A stretch of 64,000 bases of DNA from Enterovibrio coralii (GCF_001559595.1 NZ_LNTY01000060.1:124001-188000), one strand, 5' to 3'. Shown: positions 1 through 10,483, numbered from the stretch's first letter. Program-made: numbers and translations. The notes: generated from the sequence alone by a model not told the origin.

Positions 1-523
1 GACTGAAGGCTGACACTGAGCTGTAAGCATCGGTGTTTTTCAGTGCGATGGTCAATGCGCCGTGTCCGCCCATACTGTGCCCTGAAATCGCCTTCACATC
101 GCTGACAGGGAAGTGGCCTTCAACAATTTGAGGCAACTCTTTCACCACGTAGTCGTACATTTGGTAGTAACGATTCCATGGTGCTTCCGTTGCATTCACA
201 TAGAAGCCCGCACCGACGCCAAAATCGTACGCGCCGTCTGGGTCATCAGGGATGCTGTCACCACGCGGACTGGTATCCGGTGCCACAATGGCAATACCAA
301 GTTCTGCTGCAACACGATGCGCCCCCGCTTTTTGCATGAAGTTTTCATCTGTACAGGTCAGTCCCGATAGCCAATAAAGCACAGGCACTTTGTTTGATTC
401 AGATGCTTGCGGCGGTAAAAAGATCGCAAAACGCATCGGACAGTGAACAGTGCGTGACGTGTGCGTGTACTGTTTATGCCATCCGCCGAAGCTTCGGTTG
501 CTGCTACTGTTTTCTAGACTCAT
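1..523 (-). CDS. fghA: S-formylglutathione hydrolase, C-terminus cut by window edge
   Basis: Hydrolyses S-formylglutathione to formate and glutathione, the second step of glutathione-dependent formaldehyde detoxification in the cytoplasm. Reading the minus strand from an ATG at 523 gives 174 uninterrupted residues up to the window edge; about 100 more would be expected from the family length. An esterase-D-type alpha/beta hydrolase is seen: the early YWLSGLTCTDENF segment (residues 50-62) and the nucleophile elbow GHSMGGHGA with Ser150. It lies about 50 bases downstream of adhC on the same strand, so the two form the expected operon. The catalytic Asp and His lie outside the window. Confidence 0.93.
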   Translation of the reverse strand, partial: MSLENSSSNRSFGGWHKQYTHTSRTVHCPMRFAIFLPPQASESNKVPVLYWLSGLTCTDENFMQKAGAHRVAAELGIAIVAPDTSPRGDSIPDDPDGAYDFGVGAGFYVNATEAPWNRYYQMYDYVVKELPQIVEGHFPVSDVKAISGHSMGGHGALTIALKNTDAYSSVSAFS

Positions 524-573
524 ATTGGGCTCCCAAGCAGGCTTTCCGAGGAAAGCCTGCACCGGTTTACGTC

Positions 574-1703
574 TTACTTGTCGTAATGAATTACAGAACG
601 AATACTCTTGCCTTCGTGCATTAGATCAAATGCTTCGTTGATGCCATCAAGACCCATGGTGTGAGTGATGAAGTCATCCAGCGCGAATTCACCCGCCATG
701 TAGCGCTCAACGATCTCAGGCAGCTCTGAGCGGCCTTTCACACCACCAAACGCTGAACCACGCCATACGCGACCTGTTACCAATTGGAACGGACGTGTTG
801 AGATTTCTTGGCCTGCACCCGCAACACCGATGATGACAGACTCACCCCAGCCTTTGTGGCAACATTCCAGTGCAGAACGCATCACGTTCACGTTACCGAT
901 ACACTCGAAGGAGTAATCCACACCGCCGTCTGTCATTTCAACAATGACTTCTTGAATTGGCTTATCGAACTTGCTTGGGTTAATACAATCTGTCGCACCC
1001 AGTTTTTTCGCCAGTTCGAATTTGCTTTCATTGATATCAACACCAATGATGCGGCTTGCGCCTGCCATTGCAGCACCGATGATCGCTGACAGACCGATAC
1101 CGCCCAAACCGAATACCGCAACGGTATCGCCTTTCTGTACTTTCGCGGTGTTTAGTACCGCACCCATACCTGTAGTCACACCACAGCCCAGTAGGCACAC
1201 TTCTTCAAGCGGGCTTCTTTGTTCACTTTTGCCAATGAGATTTCAGGCAGTACAGTGTACTCAGAGAAGGTTGAGCAGCCCATGTAGTGGTAAATTGGCT
1301 GACCGTCTTTAAAGAAGCGGGTGGTGCCGTCTGGCATCAGGCCTTTACCTTGGGTTTCACGGATTTTCTGACAAAGGTTCGTTTTACCAGACTTACAGAA
1401 TTTACATTCGCCACACTCAGGTGTGTAAAGCGGGATAACGTGGTCGCCCACTTGAACACTGGTGACGCCTTCGCCCACTTGTTCAACAATACCGCCACCT
1501 TCGTGGCCAAGGATCGCAGGGAAGATACCTTCAGGATCATCACCAGACAGCGTGAACGCATCGGTGTGACACACACCTGTTGCAATGATTCGTACCAGCA
1601 CTTCGCCAGCTTTTGGCAACATCACGTCAACTTCTTCGATGCTTAGTGGCTTACCTGCTTCCCAAGCAATCGCTGCACGAGATTTAATAAATTGTTCCGC
1701 CAT
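574..1703 (-). CDS. adhC: S-(hydroxymethyl)glutathione dehydrogenase / class III alcohol dehydrogenase, frameshifted in this sequence
   Basis: NAD-dependent oxidation of S-hydroxymethylglutathione (formaldehyde adduct) to S-formylglutathione, which FghA next door then hydrolyses. Catalytic zinc ligands are visible in GVCHTDAF and GHEGGGIVE; the structural zinc site is CGECKFCKSGKTNLC; the Rossmann segment VFGLGGIGLSAIIGA follows. The reading frame breaks near 1211-1213: the plus strand has GGG where GGGG restores ...KEAPLEEVCLLGCGVTTGMG. Restored, the protein has about 376 residues, normal for the class. Start ATG at 1703 has an AGGA ribosome site 8 bases upstream. A LysR gene diverges from it and is the natural candidate regulator. 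The frameshift is most likely a one-base sequence error. Confidence 0.93.
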
Positions 1704-1770
1704 TGGGGTTATCCTCTATCGCGTTGGGTCAGTCCCTTTAAAAACTAACCGTAGGAGAAATCGCAAAGCC

Positions 1771-1798
1771 CAGTGTGTCCAATTGTGTGACAACACTG
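1771..1798. promoter_or_regulatory. Candidate LysR operator between adhC and its divergent regulator
   Basis: The 185-base gap between adhC and the LysR gene contains an interrupted inverted repeat with arms CAGTGT and ACACTG (1771-1776 and 1793-1798), and inside it a second pair CAATT/AATTG. LysR-type regulators usually bind dyads of this kind in the shared promoter region of a divergent pair. No experiment or alignment supports the assignment, so it is only a candidate. Confidence 0.3.
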
Positions 1799-1888
1799 AA
1801 TTGCTTTGCTCTATGGGTCGTAGTTTATTTGTTTCCTTTAAAGTGATAATCCATAATCCTAGCAATTGACTTTTACTGGTGTGTAATA

Positions 1889-2794
1889 ATGACGAGTTGG
1901 CAAGGCATTTCTGAGTTTCTGGCCGTGGTAGAAACGGCCAGCTTTACAAAAGCGGCACAGCGTTTAGGAACGTCGACCGCACATGTCAGCAGACAAATCG
2001 CCATACTTGAAGATAGGCTAAATACGCGACTCTTTTTTAGAACGACACGACGCGTCTCGACAACAGAAGAGGGAGATATCTATTACCAGCACTGCCGAAT
2101 GTTGGCTGATGGCATTAAAGAAGCGGAGAGTGCAGTCACCCAACTGCGTGAAACACCTAGCGGACACATCAAGCTGACGGCCCCCGTAACGTACGGGGAA
2201 AAGATGATCATGCCGTTGATCCTAGATTTCATGCAGATGCACCCTGAGATCCAGGTGGATGTAGACCTCACCAACGTGCCGTTAGATTTGATCAATTCGG
2301 GCTGTGACTTTGCCATCCGTTTGGGACGCTTAAACGACTCTTCCATGGTGTGTAAACGCTTGGCTACCCGCAAGCTTATCGTCTGTGGATCGCCGGACTA
2401 TTTAGCCATCAATGGCACGCCGCATACACTGTCAGAATTGTCGCAATTTAACTGTTTGCTTGGACAGCACGATTACTGGCGCTTTAGAGAAAATGACAAG
2501 GAACGCTCAGTCAGAGTAAGAGGCACTTTGCGTTGTAACAGCGGTCTCGCTTTGTTAGACGCAGCCGTTCGTGGGATTGGTCTTATTCAGTTGCCGGATT
2601 ACTACCTGCAAGAGTCTTTAGCGTCTGGCGAGTTAGTGAAGGTGTTACACGCCTACCAAGACATGGAGGAGGGGATATGGGCACTCTTCCCGCATCGTCG
2701 ATTACAACCGCTTCGAGTGAAATTGCTGGTGGATTACTTGGCAGAAAAACTGACGGAAAAAACCACGAATCCGGTCAAGCTAGTGTCTGCGTGA
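1889..2794 (+). CDS. LysR-family transcriptional regulator, divergent from adhC
   Basis: A 301-residue LysR-type regulator. Residues 1-60 form the winged helix-turn-helix (FLAVVETASFTKAAQRLGTS, then HVSRQIAILEDRL), followed by the periplasmic-binding-like effector domain from about residue 90. It ends with a short polar tail. Divergent placement next to adhC-fghA suggests that it controls formaldehyde detoxification, possibly in response to an adduct. That is inference from position only; the effector is unknown. The frame is intact, and the length is typical for the family. Confidence 0.88.
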   Translation: MTSWQGISEFLAVVETASFTKAAQRLGTSTAHVSRQIAILEDRLNTRLFFRTTRRVSTTEEGDIYYQHCRMLADGIKEAESAVTQLRETPSGHIKLTAPVTYGEKMIMPLILDFMQMHPEIQVDVDLTNVPLDLINSGCDFAIRLGRLNDSSMVCKRLATRKLIVCGSPDYLAINGTPHTLSELSQFNCLLGQHDYWRFRENDKERSVRVRGTLRCNSGLALLDAAVRGIGLIQLPDYYLQESLASGELVKVLHAYQDMEEGIWALFPHRRLQPLRVKLLVDYLAEKLTEKTTNPVKLVSA

Positions 2795-2845
2795 GCGGGT
2801 TTGGGTATATACTCCGCAACGTCTAAGTAAGCTCAGGAAAAACCA

Positions 2846-3369
2846 GTGACACAGAACGAGACAGATCTGCAGTTTATGCAACGCGCCATTGAGTTAGCGT
2901 CCCTTGCCGAAGCGGAAGCGAAGTGCCGGTCGGAGCGGTTGTGGTGCATAACGGCATTGTTGTCGGTGAGGGTTGGAATCGTCTGATTGGCCAGCACGAT
3001 GCAACGGCACATGCAGAAATGATGGCACTGCGCCAAGCGGGCAAGGTGTTGCAGAATTACCGTCTGTTGGATGCTGTGTTATACGTGACACTTGAGCCCT
3101 GCCCAATGTGTGCTTCCGCCATGGTACACAGCCGAATTGGGAAGGTGGTGTATGGTGCGCCCGACTTAAAAACAGGCGCAGCAGGCAGCGTCATGAATTT
3201 GCTGAGCTACGAAGGTGTAAACCACCACGTTCAATATCAAGGTGGTGTGATGGAGACGGAATGTCGTGAACAACTACAGGCATTCTTCCGTCGCCGTCGC
3301 TCAGAGAAGAAAGCGGAGAAAGAAGCCCGCCGTGCTGCACAAAGCAGCGACTCATCCCAAGAGAATTAG
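2846..3369 (+). CDS. tadA: tRNA-specific adenosine deaminase, frameshifted in this sequence
   Basis: Deaminates A34 of tRNA-Arg(ACG) to inosine, an essential activity. The zinc site is visible as HAEMMALR (His and catalytic Glu) and PCPMCASAM (two Cys). A GTG at 2846 starts the frame (TQNETDLQFMQRAIELASLAEAE); near 2918 one G is missing, and adding it restores ...AEGEVPVGAVVVHNG and joins the catalytic part. The restored protein has about 174 residues, normal for TadA. Alternative start ATG at 2876. The C-terminal tail is rich in Lys, Arg and Glu. Since tadA is essential in gammaproteobacteria, the break is almost certainly a sequence error. Downstream lies mltF, as in E. coli. Confidence 0.9.
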
Positions 3370-3527
3370 AAGTTCTCGTCCATCATCGCAAACTCGCGGA
3401 TTGCGAAGGTGCGTTGACGCCAAAGCACTTTCTTCAAATTGACATTTCTCATGCGCTTTCGGCGGTTAGATGCCGCACTGGAGTTGCGTGAGAAATTCGC
3501 CTGTACTTTTCTTTTTTTGGCAAACAT
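3366..3527 (-). CDS. Small very basic protein of unknown function (53 residues)
   Basis: An unrecognised small open frame, not obviously a shadow of another gene. It starts at an ATG at 3527 with a good ribosome site (AAGGA about 8 bases upstream) and ends just inside the tail of convergent tadA, overlapping it by a few bases. The product is rich in Arg, Lys and Asn (MFAKKRKVQANFSRNS..., then RRKRMRN and a more hydrophobic end ...REFAMMDENF). Such composition suggests binding to RNA or ribosomes, but no family is recognised. The mltF terminator lies immediately upstream, so it needs its own promoter or read-through. Confidence 0.5.
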   Translation of the reverse strand: MFAKKRKVQANFSRNSSAASNRRKRMRNVNLKKVLWRQRTFAIREFAMMDENF

Positions 3528-3540
3528 CGAATTTTCCTTT

Positions 3541-3571
3541 TCAAAGAAAAAGCGCAGCCAGTGCTGCGCTT
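3541..3571 (-). terminator. Intrinsic terminator of mltF
   Basis: On the minus strand the arms AAGCGCAG and CTGCGCTT enclose a six-base loop and are followed by a T-rich run (TTTCTTT). It lies about 60 bases past the mltF stop codon and just before the small basic gene. Confidence 0.75.
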
Positions 3572-3628
3572 CTCGAAGACCTGACTTAACAGGTTATAAC
3601 TTGCGAGTGTTAACACACTATGACAAGT

Positions 3629-5194
3629 CTAGTTGCCATTGTTACTTTCGCGCTTGTCGGCAGCGTCAGTTTCCTTTTTCTCAGCGACGTCCGCTTTTGG
3701 GGTCTCTACCGCTTCGGTTTCCGTCAGCACTGCTTCACCACCCGTTTCTGTTGGGGCTTCCACCGTGATGGTTTGCAGATCGTCTAGGTTTTCAGTGAGA
3801 TCAGCCTGAATCGCTTGCGCTTTTTCCTGCTCGTAACCCACGATGCTTTGGTAGTAGCGACGAATATTTTCCACATAGCTTAACGCTTCATAGCCGCGTG
3901 CATAGCCGTAACGGGTTTGCTTGTAGTACTGACGTTTTGCCAGCAATGGCAAACGTTGTTTTACATCCGCCCACGAATCTGGGTTACCGCCTTGCGCTTT
4001 CGTCAGGCGTCTCGCATCCATCATATGGCCAAAACCAATGTTGTAGGAGGCCAGTGCAAACCAAATCTTCTCGTGCTCGTTTACGCTCTCAGGTACACGG
4101 CGAAGCATCTGGCTGAGGTAGGCGGCACCACCACGAATGCTTTGCTCTGGATCCAAACGGTTTTTCACGCCGACTGATTTCGCCGTTGGCAGGGTCAGCA
4201 TCATCATGCCGCGAACGCCCGTAGGAGAAACTGCGCGAGGGTTCCAATGTGATTCCTGATAGGAGAGAGCTGCTAACAATCGCCAGTCGAACTCGTTTGT
4301 ATATTTCTTAAACAGAGGCTCCCATTTCGGCAAACGGTTGTCGATAGCGCGCAGGAAGGCGCGAGTGTCCACGAAATCAAAGCTGTCAACGTGGCCGAAG
4401 TACTTCTCTTCCATCGCCGCAAGCTGTCCGCTTTGCGCTTTCTTGCCAAAAAATTCAATCATCAGTGCATAGACGCTATCGTCCTGCGCTTTTTTCATAA
4501 ACCAGGCCACAGGCTCGTCTTCAGTCAACTCCATAGCAACCGTGATTTCTGGGTGCGTACGCTGCACCAACGCAATGTCTACCGAGTCTGCGATGGTGAA
4601 ATCGAGAAGACCATCAGCGACTTGCTTAAGAAGCTCATCGTCATCGGTGTCTTTCACGCTCTCCCACACCAAGTCTGGGTACTGACGTTGAATGCCGTTG
4701 AGTGTCAGAGCATGGCTAGAGTCTTCCACCACAGCAACGCGAGCACCATCTTTATTCAATTCGGTGAGGTTACGTGGGCGCCAGTGGCCGTTTTTGTAGA
4801 CCAGTTGCTGGCTGACGTAGTAGTACGCAGGACCTGGACGGAAATGCTCAAGGCGATCTTCAGTGATTGTCAGGCTCGCTGCGATAATATCGACGTCGCT
4901 ACGCTCAAGGGCCGGGAAAAGGCCAGACAGGGTATAAGCAGGTTGCATCTCCAGTTTTACACCCAAGCTTTGTGCAAATTGGGTGGCAAGTTCGTAATCC
5001 AAGCCGGTTGGGCCATTTGGACCAATATAGTAAGAAAGCTGATTGTTTAGTGTGCCGACGCGGAGTACGCCGCGATCTCGGATTTTTTCCAAGGCGGTTC
5101 GGTCGTCATATTTCCAGTTACAGCCCGCAATAAAAAGCACCATCATGGTGCCAGCGAGCAATTGAAAAAGTCGTTTTACAGCGTTAGCGTTCAA
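3629..5194 (-). CDS. mltF: Membrane-bound lytic murein transglycosylase F
   Basis: Cleaves peptidoglycan glycan strands with formation of 1,6-anhydromuramyl ends; acts at the cell envelope. 521 residues, close to the family length. Residues 1-25 are a hydrophobic signal ending in FIAGC, a plausible lipobox, so the protein may be lipid-anchored. Residues about 38-265 form a solute-binding family 3 domain (regulatory), and residues about 285-450 the lysozyme-like transglycosylase domain with catalytic Glu in SYQESHW and the AVSPTGVRGMMML segment. The last 50 residues are acidic and low in complexity. Divergent from purL, as in E. coli and other gammaproteobacteria. Confidence 0.95.
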   Translation of the reverse strand: MNANAVKRLFQLLAGTMMVLFIAGCNWKYDDRTALEKIRDRGVLRVGTLNNQLSYYIGPNGPTGLDYELATQFAQSLGVKLEMQPAYTLSGLFPALERSDVDIIAASLTITEDRLEHFRPGPAYYYVSQQLVYKNGHWRPRNLTELNKDGARVAVVEDSSHALTLNGIQRQYPDLVWESVKDTDDDELLKQVADGLLDFTIADSVDIALVQRTHPEITVAMELTEDEPVAWFMKKAQDDSVYALMIEFFGKKAQSGQLAAMEEKYFGHVDSFDFVDTRAFLRAIDNRLPKWEPLFKKYTNEFDWRLLAALSYQESHWNPRAVSPTGVRGMMMLTLPTAKSVGVKNRLDPEQSIRGGAAYLSQMLRRVPESVNEHEKIWFALASYNIGFGHMMDARRLTKAQGGNPDSWADVKQRLPLLAKRQYYKQTRYGYARGYEALSYVENIRRYYQSIVGYEQEKAQAIQADLTENLDDLQTITVEAPTETGGEAVLTETEAVETPKADVAEKKETDAADKRESNNGN

Positions 5195-5324
5195 AAAGTT
5201 AAACTCACTTGTTGTCGTTAGAACTCAGTTATATCAAAGCTCGGTCTCAGCGAAAAGTTGTGGCGCAGAGTTCTCGCTTTACGCCCTTTACAAATCCACG
5301 AATAAACTTGTGCAAAAAAAAGTT

Positions 5325-5340
5325 ACGCAAACGGTTGCGT
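5325..5340. promoter_or_regulatory. PurR operator of purL
   Basis: ACGCAAACGGTTGCGT matches the 16-base PurR consensus (ANGCAANCGNTTNCNT) at every fixed position. It sits just upstream of the -35 region of the purL promoter, a position suited to repression of purL when hypoxanthine or guanine is plentiful. Confidence 0.85.
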
Positions 5341-5346
5341 CAAGTG

Positions 5347-5375
5347 TTACGTCGCTCACTTTTTTCCCCTATAAT
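5347..5375 (+). promoter_or_regulatory. purL promoter
   Basis: A perfect TATAAT at 5370-5375 with a weak -35 (TTACGT, 5347-5352) 17 bases upstream. It lies about 120 bases before the purL ATG and directly follows the PurR operator. The leader between promoter and gene shows no gene of its own. Confidence 0.6.
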
Positions 5376-5495
5376 ACCGCCCCGAGGCAAGTAAAAGTGG
5401 TATTGACGTGGCTTTGAGTCTGATTTTATCAAATTAAAATCAGGAAGTTAGGCCAATGCTACTTTAATTCACCGCTAACCGAGAGACGTACGCAC

Positions 5496-8400
5496 ATGGA
5501 AATTTTGCGTGGTTCCCCCGCTCTGTCCGAATTTCGAGTCAATAAACTGCTGGAAAGCTGTCAGGCGAATGATTTACCCGTTATCAGCCTTTATGCAGAG
5601 TTTGTGCATTTCGCAGATGTCAGCGCACCGCTGAACACTGTAGAACAACAAAAACTGGATCGCCTCCTCACCTATGGGCCAACCATTGCAGAACATGCAC
5701 CAACTGGCACGCTTTTCCTCGTTACGCCTCGTCCTGGCACCATCTCACCATGGTCTTCAAAAGCAACCGACATCGCACACAACTGTGGCCTTAACCAAAT
5801 TAAGCGCCTAGAGCGTGGTACGGCCTACTACGTTGAGTTGTCAGCAGCACTGACTGATGCACAAACCCAGCAACTGGCTGGCTTGCTGCACGATCGCATG
5901 ATGGAAGTGGTATTTAGCCAGTTGGATGACGCGACGGCATTGTTCAAAGCGGCAACTCCAGCACCAATGACGGCAGTCGATGTGCTGGGCGGCGGACGTG
6001 AAGCACTGGAAAAAGCGAACGTTGAGCTTGGCCTTGCACTCGCGGAAGACGAAATTGATTACTTGGTGGAAAGCTTTACCAAGCTGGGACGCAATCCGAA
6101 CGACATTGAACTGATGATGTTTGCACAAGCAAACTCTGAGCACTGTCGCCATAAGATCTTCAACGCGGATTGGACAATCGACGGTGTAGAACAGCCAAAG
6201 AGCCTGTTCAAGATGATCAAAAACACCTTCGAGCACAACAGCGAATACGTACTGTCTGCTTACAAAGATAACGCAGCTGTCATGGAAGGCTCGAACGTAG
6301 GCCGTTTCTTCCCAAATCCTGAGTCACGTCAGTATGACTACCATCAGGAAGCAGCACACATTCTGATGAAGGTGGAAACCCACAACCACCCAACCGCGAT
6401 TTCACCGTGGCCGGGCGCATCAACAGGCTCAGGCGGTGAAATTCGTGACGAAGGCGCAACTGGTATTGGTGGTAAGCCAAAAGCAGGTCTGGTGGGTTTC
6501 ACCGTTTCTAACCTGCGTATTCCAGGCTTTGAACAGCCTTGGGAAACAGATTTCGGTAAACCAAACCGCATCGTTAATGCACTCGACATTATGTTGGAAG
6601 GCCCACTGGGCGGTGCAGCATTTAACAACGAGTTTGGTCGTCCTAACCTTCTGGGTTACTTCCGTACCTACGAAGAGAAAGTGGCGTCGCACAACGGCGA
6701 AGAAGTGCGTGGTTACCATAAACCAATCATGATTGCGGGCGGCATGGGTAACATCCGTGACCAGCACGTGCAGAAAAAAGAAATCCCCGTTGGCGCGAAG
6801 CTGATTGTTCTTGGTGGCCCAGCGATGAATATCGGTTTGGGTGGCGGTGCAGCTTCTTCGATGGCATCAGGCCAATCAACAGAAGATCTGGACTTCGCTT
6901 CTGTACAACGTGAAAACCCAGAAATGGAACGTCGTTGTCAGGAAGTGATTGACCGTTGTTGGCAGCTTGGTGATGACAACCCCATTGCGTTTATCCACGA
7001 CGTGGGCGCGGGCGGTATTTCTAATGCGCTGCCTGAGCTGGTGGATGACGGCGAACGTGGCGGTAAATTCCAGCTGCGTGACGTTCCAAATGATGAGCCG
7101 GGCATGAGCCACTGGCGATTTGGTGTAACGAATCACAAGAACGTTACGTTATGGCCGTCGCAGCAGAGAACATGGACGTGTTTGATGCTATCTGTAAGCG
7201 TGAGCGCGCACCGTATGCCGTTGTTGGTGAGGCGACTGAAGAGCGTCACCTAACACTGGAAGACAGCCACTTCGATAACACGCCAATCGACATGCCAATG
7301 GATATCCTGCTTGGTAAGCCACCTAAGATGCACCGTGATGTGACGTCTTTGAAAGTGGAAGGTCAGGCGATTACCCGTGACGGTATTTCGATTGAAGACG
7401 CAACACAACGCGTTCTGCGCCTGCCATCTGTGGCAGAAAAAACCTTCCTTATCACCATCGGTGACCGCACGGTAACGGGTCTGGTGGCGCGTGACCAAAT
7501 GGTCGGCCCATGGCAGGTGCCAGTGGCAAACTGCGCAGTAACGGCTGCTAGTTATGACACCTACCACGGCGAAGCGATGTCGATGGGTGAGCGTACGCCA
7601 GTTGCTTTGTTGGACTTCGCAGCATCAGCGCGTCTGGCAGTGGCTGAATCACTGACGAATATCGCGTGTGCGGACATTGGCGATCTGAAACGCATCAAGC
7701 TGTCTGCAAACTGGATGGCCGCGGCAGGTCACCCAGGTGAAGATGCAGGTCTTTATGAAGCGGTGAAAGCCGTGGGTGAAGAACTGTGTCCGGCACTGGA
7801 TTTGACTATCCCTGTGGGTAAAGACTCTATGTCGATGAAAACCCGCTGGGATGAAAACGGTGAGCAGAAAGAAAACACCTCGCCACTGTCATTGATCATC
7901 ACGGCATTTGGTCGTGTAGAAGATGTTCGCAAGACGGTGACGCCACAGCTTCGCACTGACAAAGGCGAAAGCGCACTGGTGTTGGTCGATTTGGGTCAGG
8001 GCCAAAACCGCTTAGGCGCGACAGCGCTGGCGCAGGTTTATAAGCAGTTGGGTGACAAGCCTGCTGATGTCGATAGCCCTGAGCTGCTGAAAGGCTTCTT
8101 CAACGCAATGCAATCTTTGGTGCGTGACGAGAAACTGCTGGCGTACCACGACCGTGGCGACGGTGGTCTTTACGTCACACTGGCCGAAATGGCGTTTGCG
8201 GGACACACCGGTGTGGAAGTGGACATCAATACGTTGTCTGCGAACGGTGAATGCACGGACGAGCTGGCAGCACTGTTTAACGAAGAATTGGGTGCCGTGA
8301 TTCAGGTTCGCACTGACGAGTTGGATGCTGTGCTTTCAACGCTGTCTGCTCACGGTTTGGAAGCGTGTAGCCATGTGATCGGTACCTTGAGCGACGACGA

Positions 8401-9403
8401 TACGGTTCGCATCTGGAACGGTGATGCACTGGTGCTGGATCAAAACCGCACAGAGCTTCGCACCATTTGGGCGGAAACGACTTACCAAATGCAGGCAATG
8501 CGTGACAACCCAGCGTGTGCAGAGCAAGAGTTTGATGCGAAGAAAGACGTGACCAACCCAGGCCTTTCAACGCAGCTGAGCTTTGACGTGCAAGAGGACG
8601 TAGCCGCACCGTTTATCGCAACGGGTGCACGTCCACAAATGGCGATTTTGCGTGAGCAAGGCGTTAACTCGCACGTTGAAATGGCAGCAGCATTTGACCG
8701 CGCAGGATTTGATGCCAAAGACGTACACATGAGTGATGTTCTGGCGGGCAACGTTTCATTAGAGGAATTCAACGGGTTGGTGGCTTGTGGTGGTTTCTCT
8801 TACGGTGACGTTCTGGGCGCGGGTGAAGGCTGGGCGAAATCGATTCTGTTCAATGAGCAGGCGCGTGATCAGTTTGAGCGTTTCTTCCACCGCGGTGATT
8901 CTTTCGCACTGGGTGTGTGTAACGGTTGTCAGATGCTGTCTAACCTGCACGAGCTTATTCCGGGGGCTGATTTGTGGCCACGCTTCGTACGCAATGAATC
9001 TGAGCGTTTTGAAGCACGCTTTAGCTTAGTGCAAGTACAAGAAAGCCCATCGCTGTTCTTAAGTGGTATGGCTGGCTCTCACATGCCAATCGCCGTCTCT
9101 CACGGTGAAGGTCGTGTAGAAGTGCGTAATGCAGAGCACTTGGCGGCAATTGAGAAGTCAGGCACGGTTGCGCTGCGTTACCTCGACAACTTTGGCAAGG
9201 TGACAGAGACCTACCCAGCGAACCCGAACGGTTCACCAAACGGTATCACGGGTCTGACAACGACGGACGGTCGCGTCACCATAATGATGCCGCACCCTGA
9301 GCGTGTGTTCCGTACTGTGGCGAACTCATGGCACCCAGATAACTGGGGCGAAGACAGTGCGTGGATGCGTATGTTCCGCAACGCACGCGTCAAACTGGGT
9401 TAA
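5496..9403 (+). CDS. purL: Phosphoribosylformylglycinamidine synthase, frameshifted in this sequence
   Basis: Fourth step of purine biosynthesis: converts FGAR, glutamine and ATP to FGAM. This is the long single-chain form: N-terminal domain, linker, two AIRS-type ATP-binding halves (MKVETHNHPTAISPWPGA and GSGGEIRDEGATG in the first), and a C-terminal glutaminase with nucleophile Cys in GVCNGCQM and a later MMPHPERV. One C is missing at about 7108-7110; adding it changes GMSHWRFGVT into GMSPLAIWCNESQERYVMAVAAEN and fuses the two open halves. Restored length is about 1302 residues, against 1295 in E. coli. Start ATG at 5496. Controlled by the PurR site upstream. Confidence 0.95.
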
Positions 9404-9438
9404 TGCCGCGAGGCAGAAAAATCTAAACTTGTGACACA

Positions 9439-9466
9439 AGCCGCTACCTTAGGGTCGCGGCTTTTT
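9439..9466 (+). terminator. Intrinsic terminator of purL
   Basis: Arms AGCCGC and GCGGCT around a 12-base loop, followed by a run of five T, about 35 bases past the purL stop codon. Confidence 0.75.
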
Positions 9467-9598
9467 AATGCCATTGCCTCTGGTGTTGGCGAAAGGGTAA
9501 AGTGTGGCGGCGGTAGATTTTCCAATTGGGCCAGTTTCGATTTCAACAGACGTTGTTGGTTGGGAGCTAGTTGCCAATTGGCTTTAGGAGAGAATGCA

Positions 9599-10033
9599 AT
9601 GGATGCGATCAGTTTTACCCTCATACCTAGTGGCCAAGTGCCAGACACACTCATGACTCAGTTCCCTTCGCTGAACACCACCATAGAGGCCGCCAATGAC
9701 GGCGAGTTTCCGATGTTGGTGGCAAAGAAAGACGGACAAGCTGTTGCAGTGGCGGTATTGCAGCATCCCAAGCGTCATAATGGCGTCATGGTTGAGCAAG
9801 CGACGCTGACACTGCTCGAAGTGGATGAAGCGCAGCGTCTGCAAGGCGTTGGTAAGTCCTTGCTGAATGCGTTGGAAGCTTACGCGGCAACCATTACCTA
9901 TGAGCTGAAAGTGGATTGTGGTGCGGTGATTGGACGTAAGCCGATGCAGGCATTGCTGACAAATTCAGGTTATGAGCCGCCATTTGCGAACAGTCAGATA
10001 AAACCGGCTCAGTGGCGAAAGTCGCTCGTTTAA
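9599..10033 (+). CDS. GNAT-family N-acetyltransferase
   Basis: A 144-residue acetyltransferase of the GNAT fold; substrate unknown. The acetyl-CoA pyrophosphate loop is RLQGVGKSLLNALEAYA (residues about 80-96), matching the family pattern Q/R-x-x-G-x-G/A. The open frame extends upstream to 9431, but the ATG at 9599 is preferred: it has AGGAGA six bases upstream, and the extra N-terminal part overlaps the purL terminator and looks non-coding. It stands alone between purL and glnB. Confidence 0.75.
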   Translation: MDAISFTLIPSGQVPDTLMTQFPSLNTTIEAANDGEFPMLVAKKDGQAVAVAVLQHPKRHNGVMVEQATLTLLEVDEAQRLQGVGKSLLNALEAYAATITYELKVDCGAVIGRKPMQALLTNSGYEPPFANSQIKPAQWRKSLV

Positions 10034-10125
10034 CCGAGAAATTGTGCAGAGAGACTGCGCATACCGAATTGCATTACAATTAAAGTATTGAGCTGAAAGC
10101 TTAAAATTTTTAAAGGGAAGACGAC

Positions 10126-10464
10126 ATGAAAAAAATCGAAGCGATTATCAAGCCATTCAAACTTGATGATGTGCGTGAAGCACTGGCTGAAGTTGGTATT
10201 ACTGGCATGACGGTATCTGAAGTAAAAGGCTTTGGTCGTCAAAAAGGCCACACCGAGCTGTACCGTGGTGCGGAATACATGGTGGACTTCCTGCCTAAAG
10301 TGAAACTGGAAATCGTGGTTGCTGACGACGTGTGCGAGCAATGCATCGATACCATTGTTGAAACCGCGCAAACCGGCAAGATTGGTGACGGCAAGATTTT
10401 CGTTACTGATGTAGAGCGCGTAATTCGTATTCGTACTGGTGAAGAAGACGAAGAAGCGATCTAA
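10126..10464 (+). CDS. glnB: Nitrogen regulatory protein P-II
   Basis: Trimeric cytoplasmic sensor of 2-oxoglutarate, ATP/ADP and, through uridylylation, glutamine; signals to NtrB and adenylyltransferase. 112 residues, exact family length. The uridylylated Tyr51 is in the T-loop segment RGAEYMVDFLP; the C-terminal signature TGKIGDGKIFV is present. The ribosome site AAGGGAAG lies before the ATG at 10126. Single-gene unit ended by a strong terminator. No sigma-54 promoter of good quality is seen upstream. Confidence 0.97.
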   Translation: MKKIEAIIKPFKLDDVREALAEVGITGMTVSEVKGFGRQKGHTELYRGAEYMVDFLPKVKLEIVVADDVCEQCIDTIVETAQTGKIGDGKIFVTDVERVIRIRTGEEDEEAI

Positions 10465-10483
10465 TTTATCGCGCAAGATTTCG

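Noticed and set aside
1176..1703. Reading the adhC halves, and similar split genes, as separate short genes or programmed frameshifts
   Set aside because: The breaks are at ordinary short runs without slippery heptamers or stimulatory structures, and a one-base repair restores family-length proteins.
9431..9598. N-terminal extension of the GNAT gene
   Set aside because: It covers the purL terminator and lacks a ribosome site; the ATG at 9599 has a good one.
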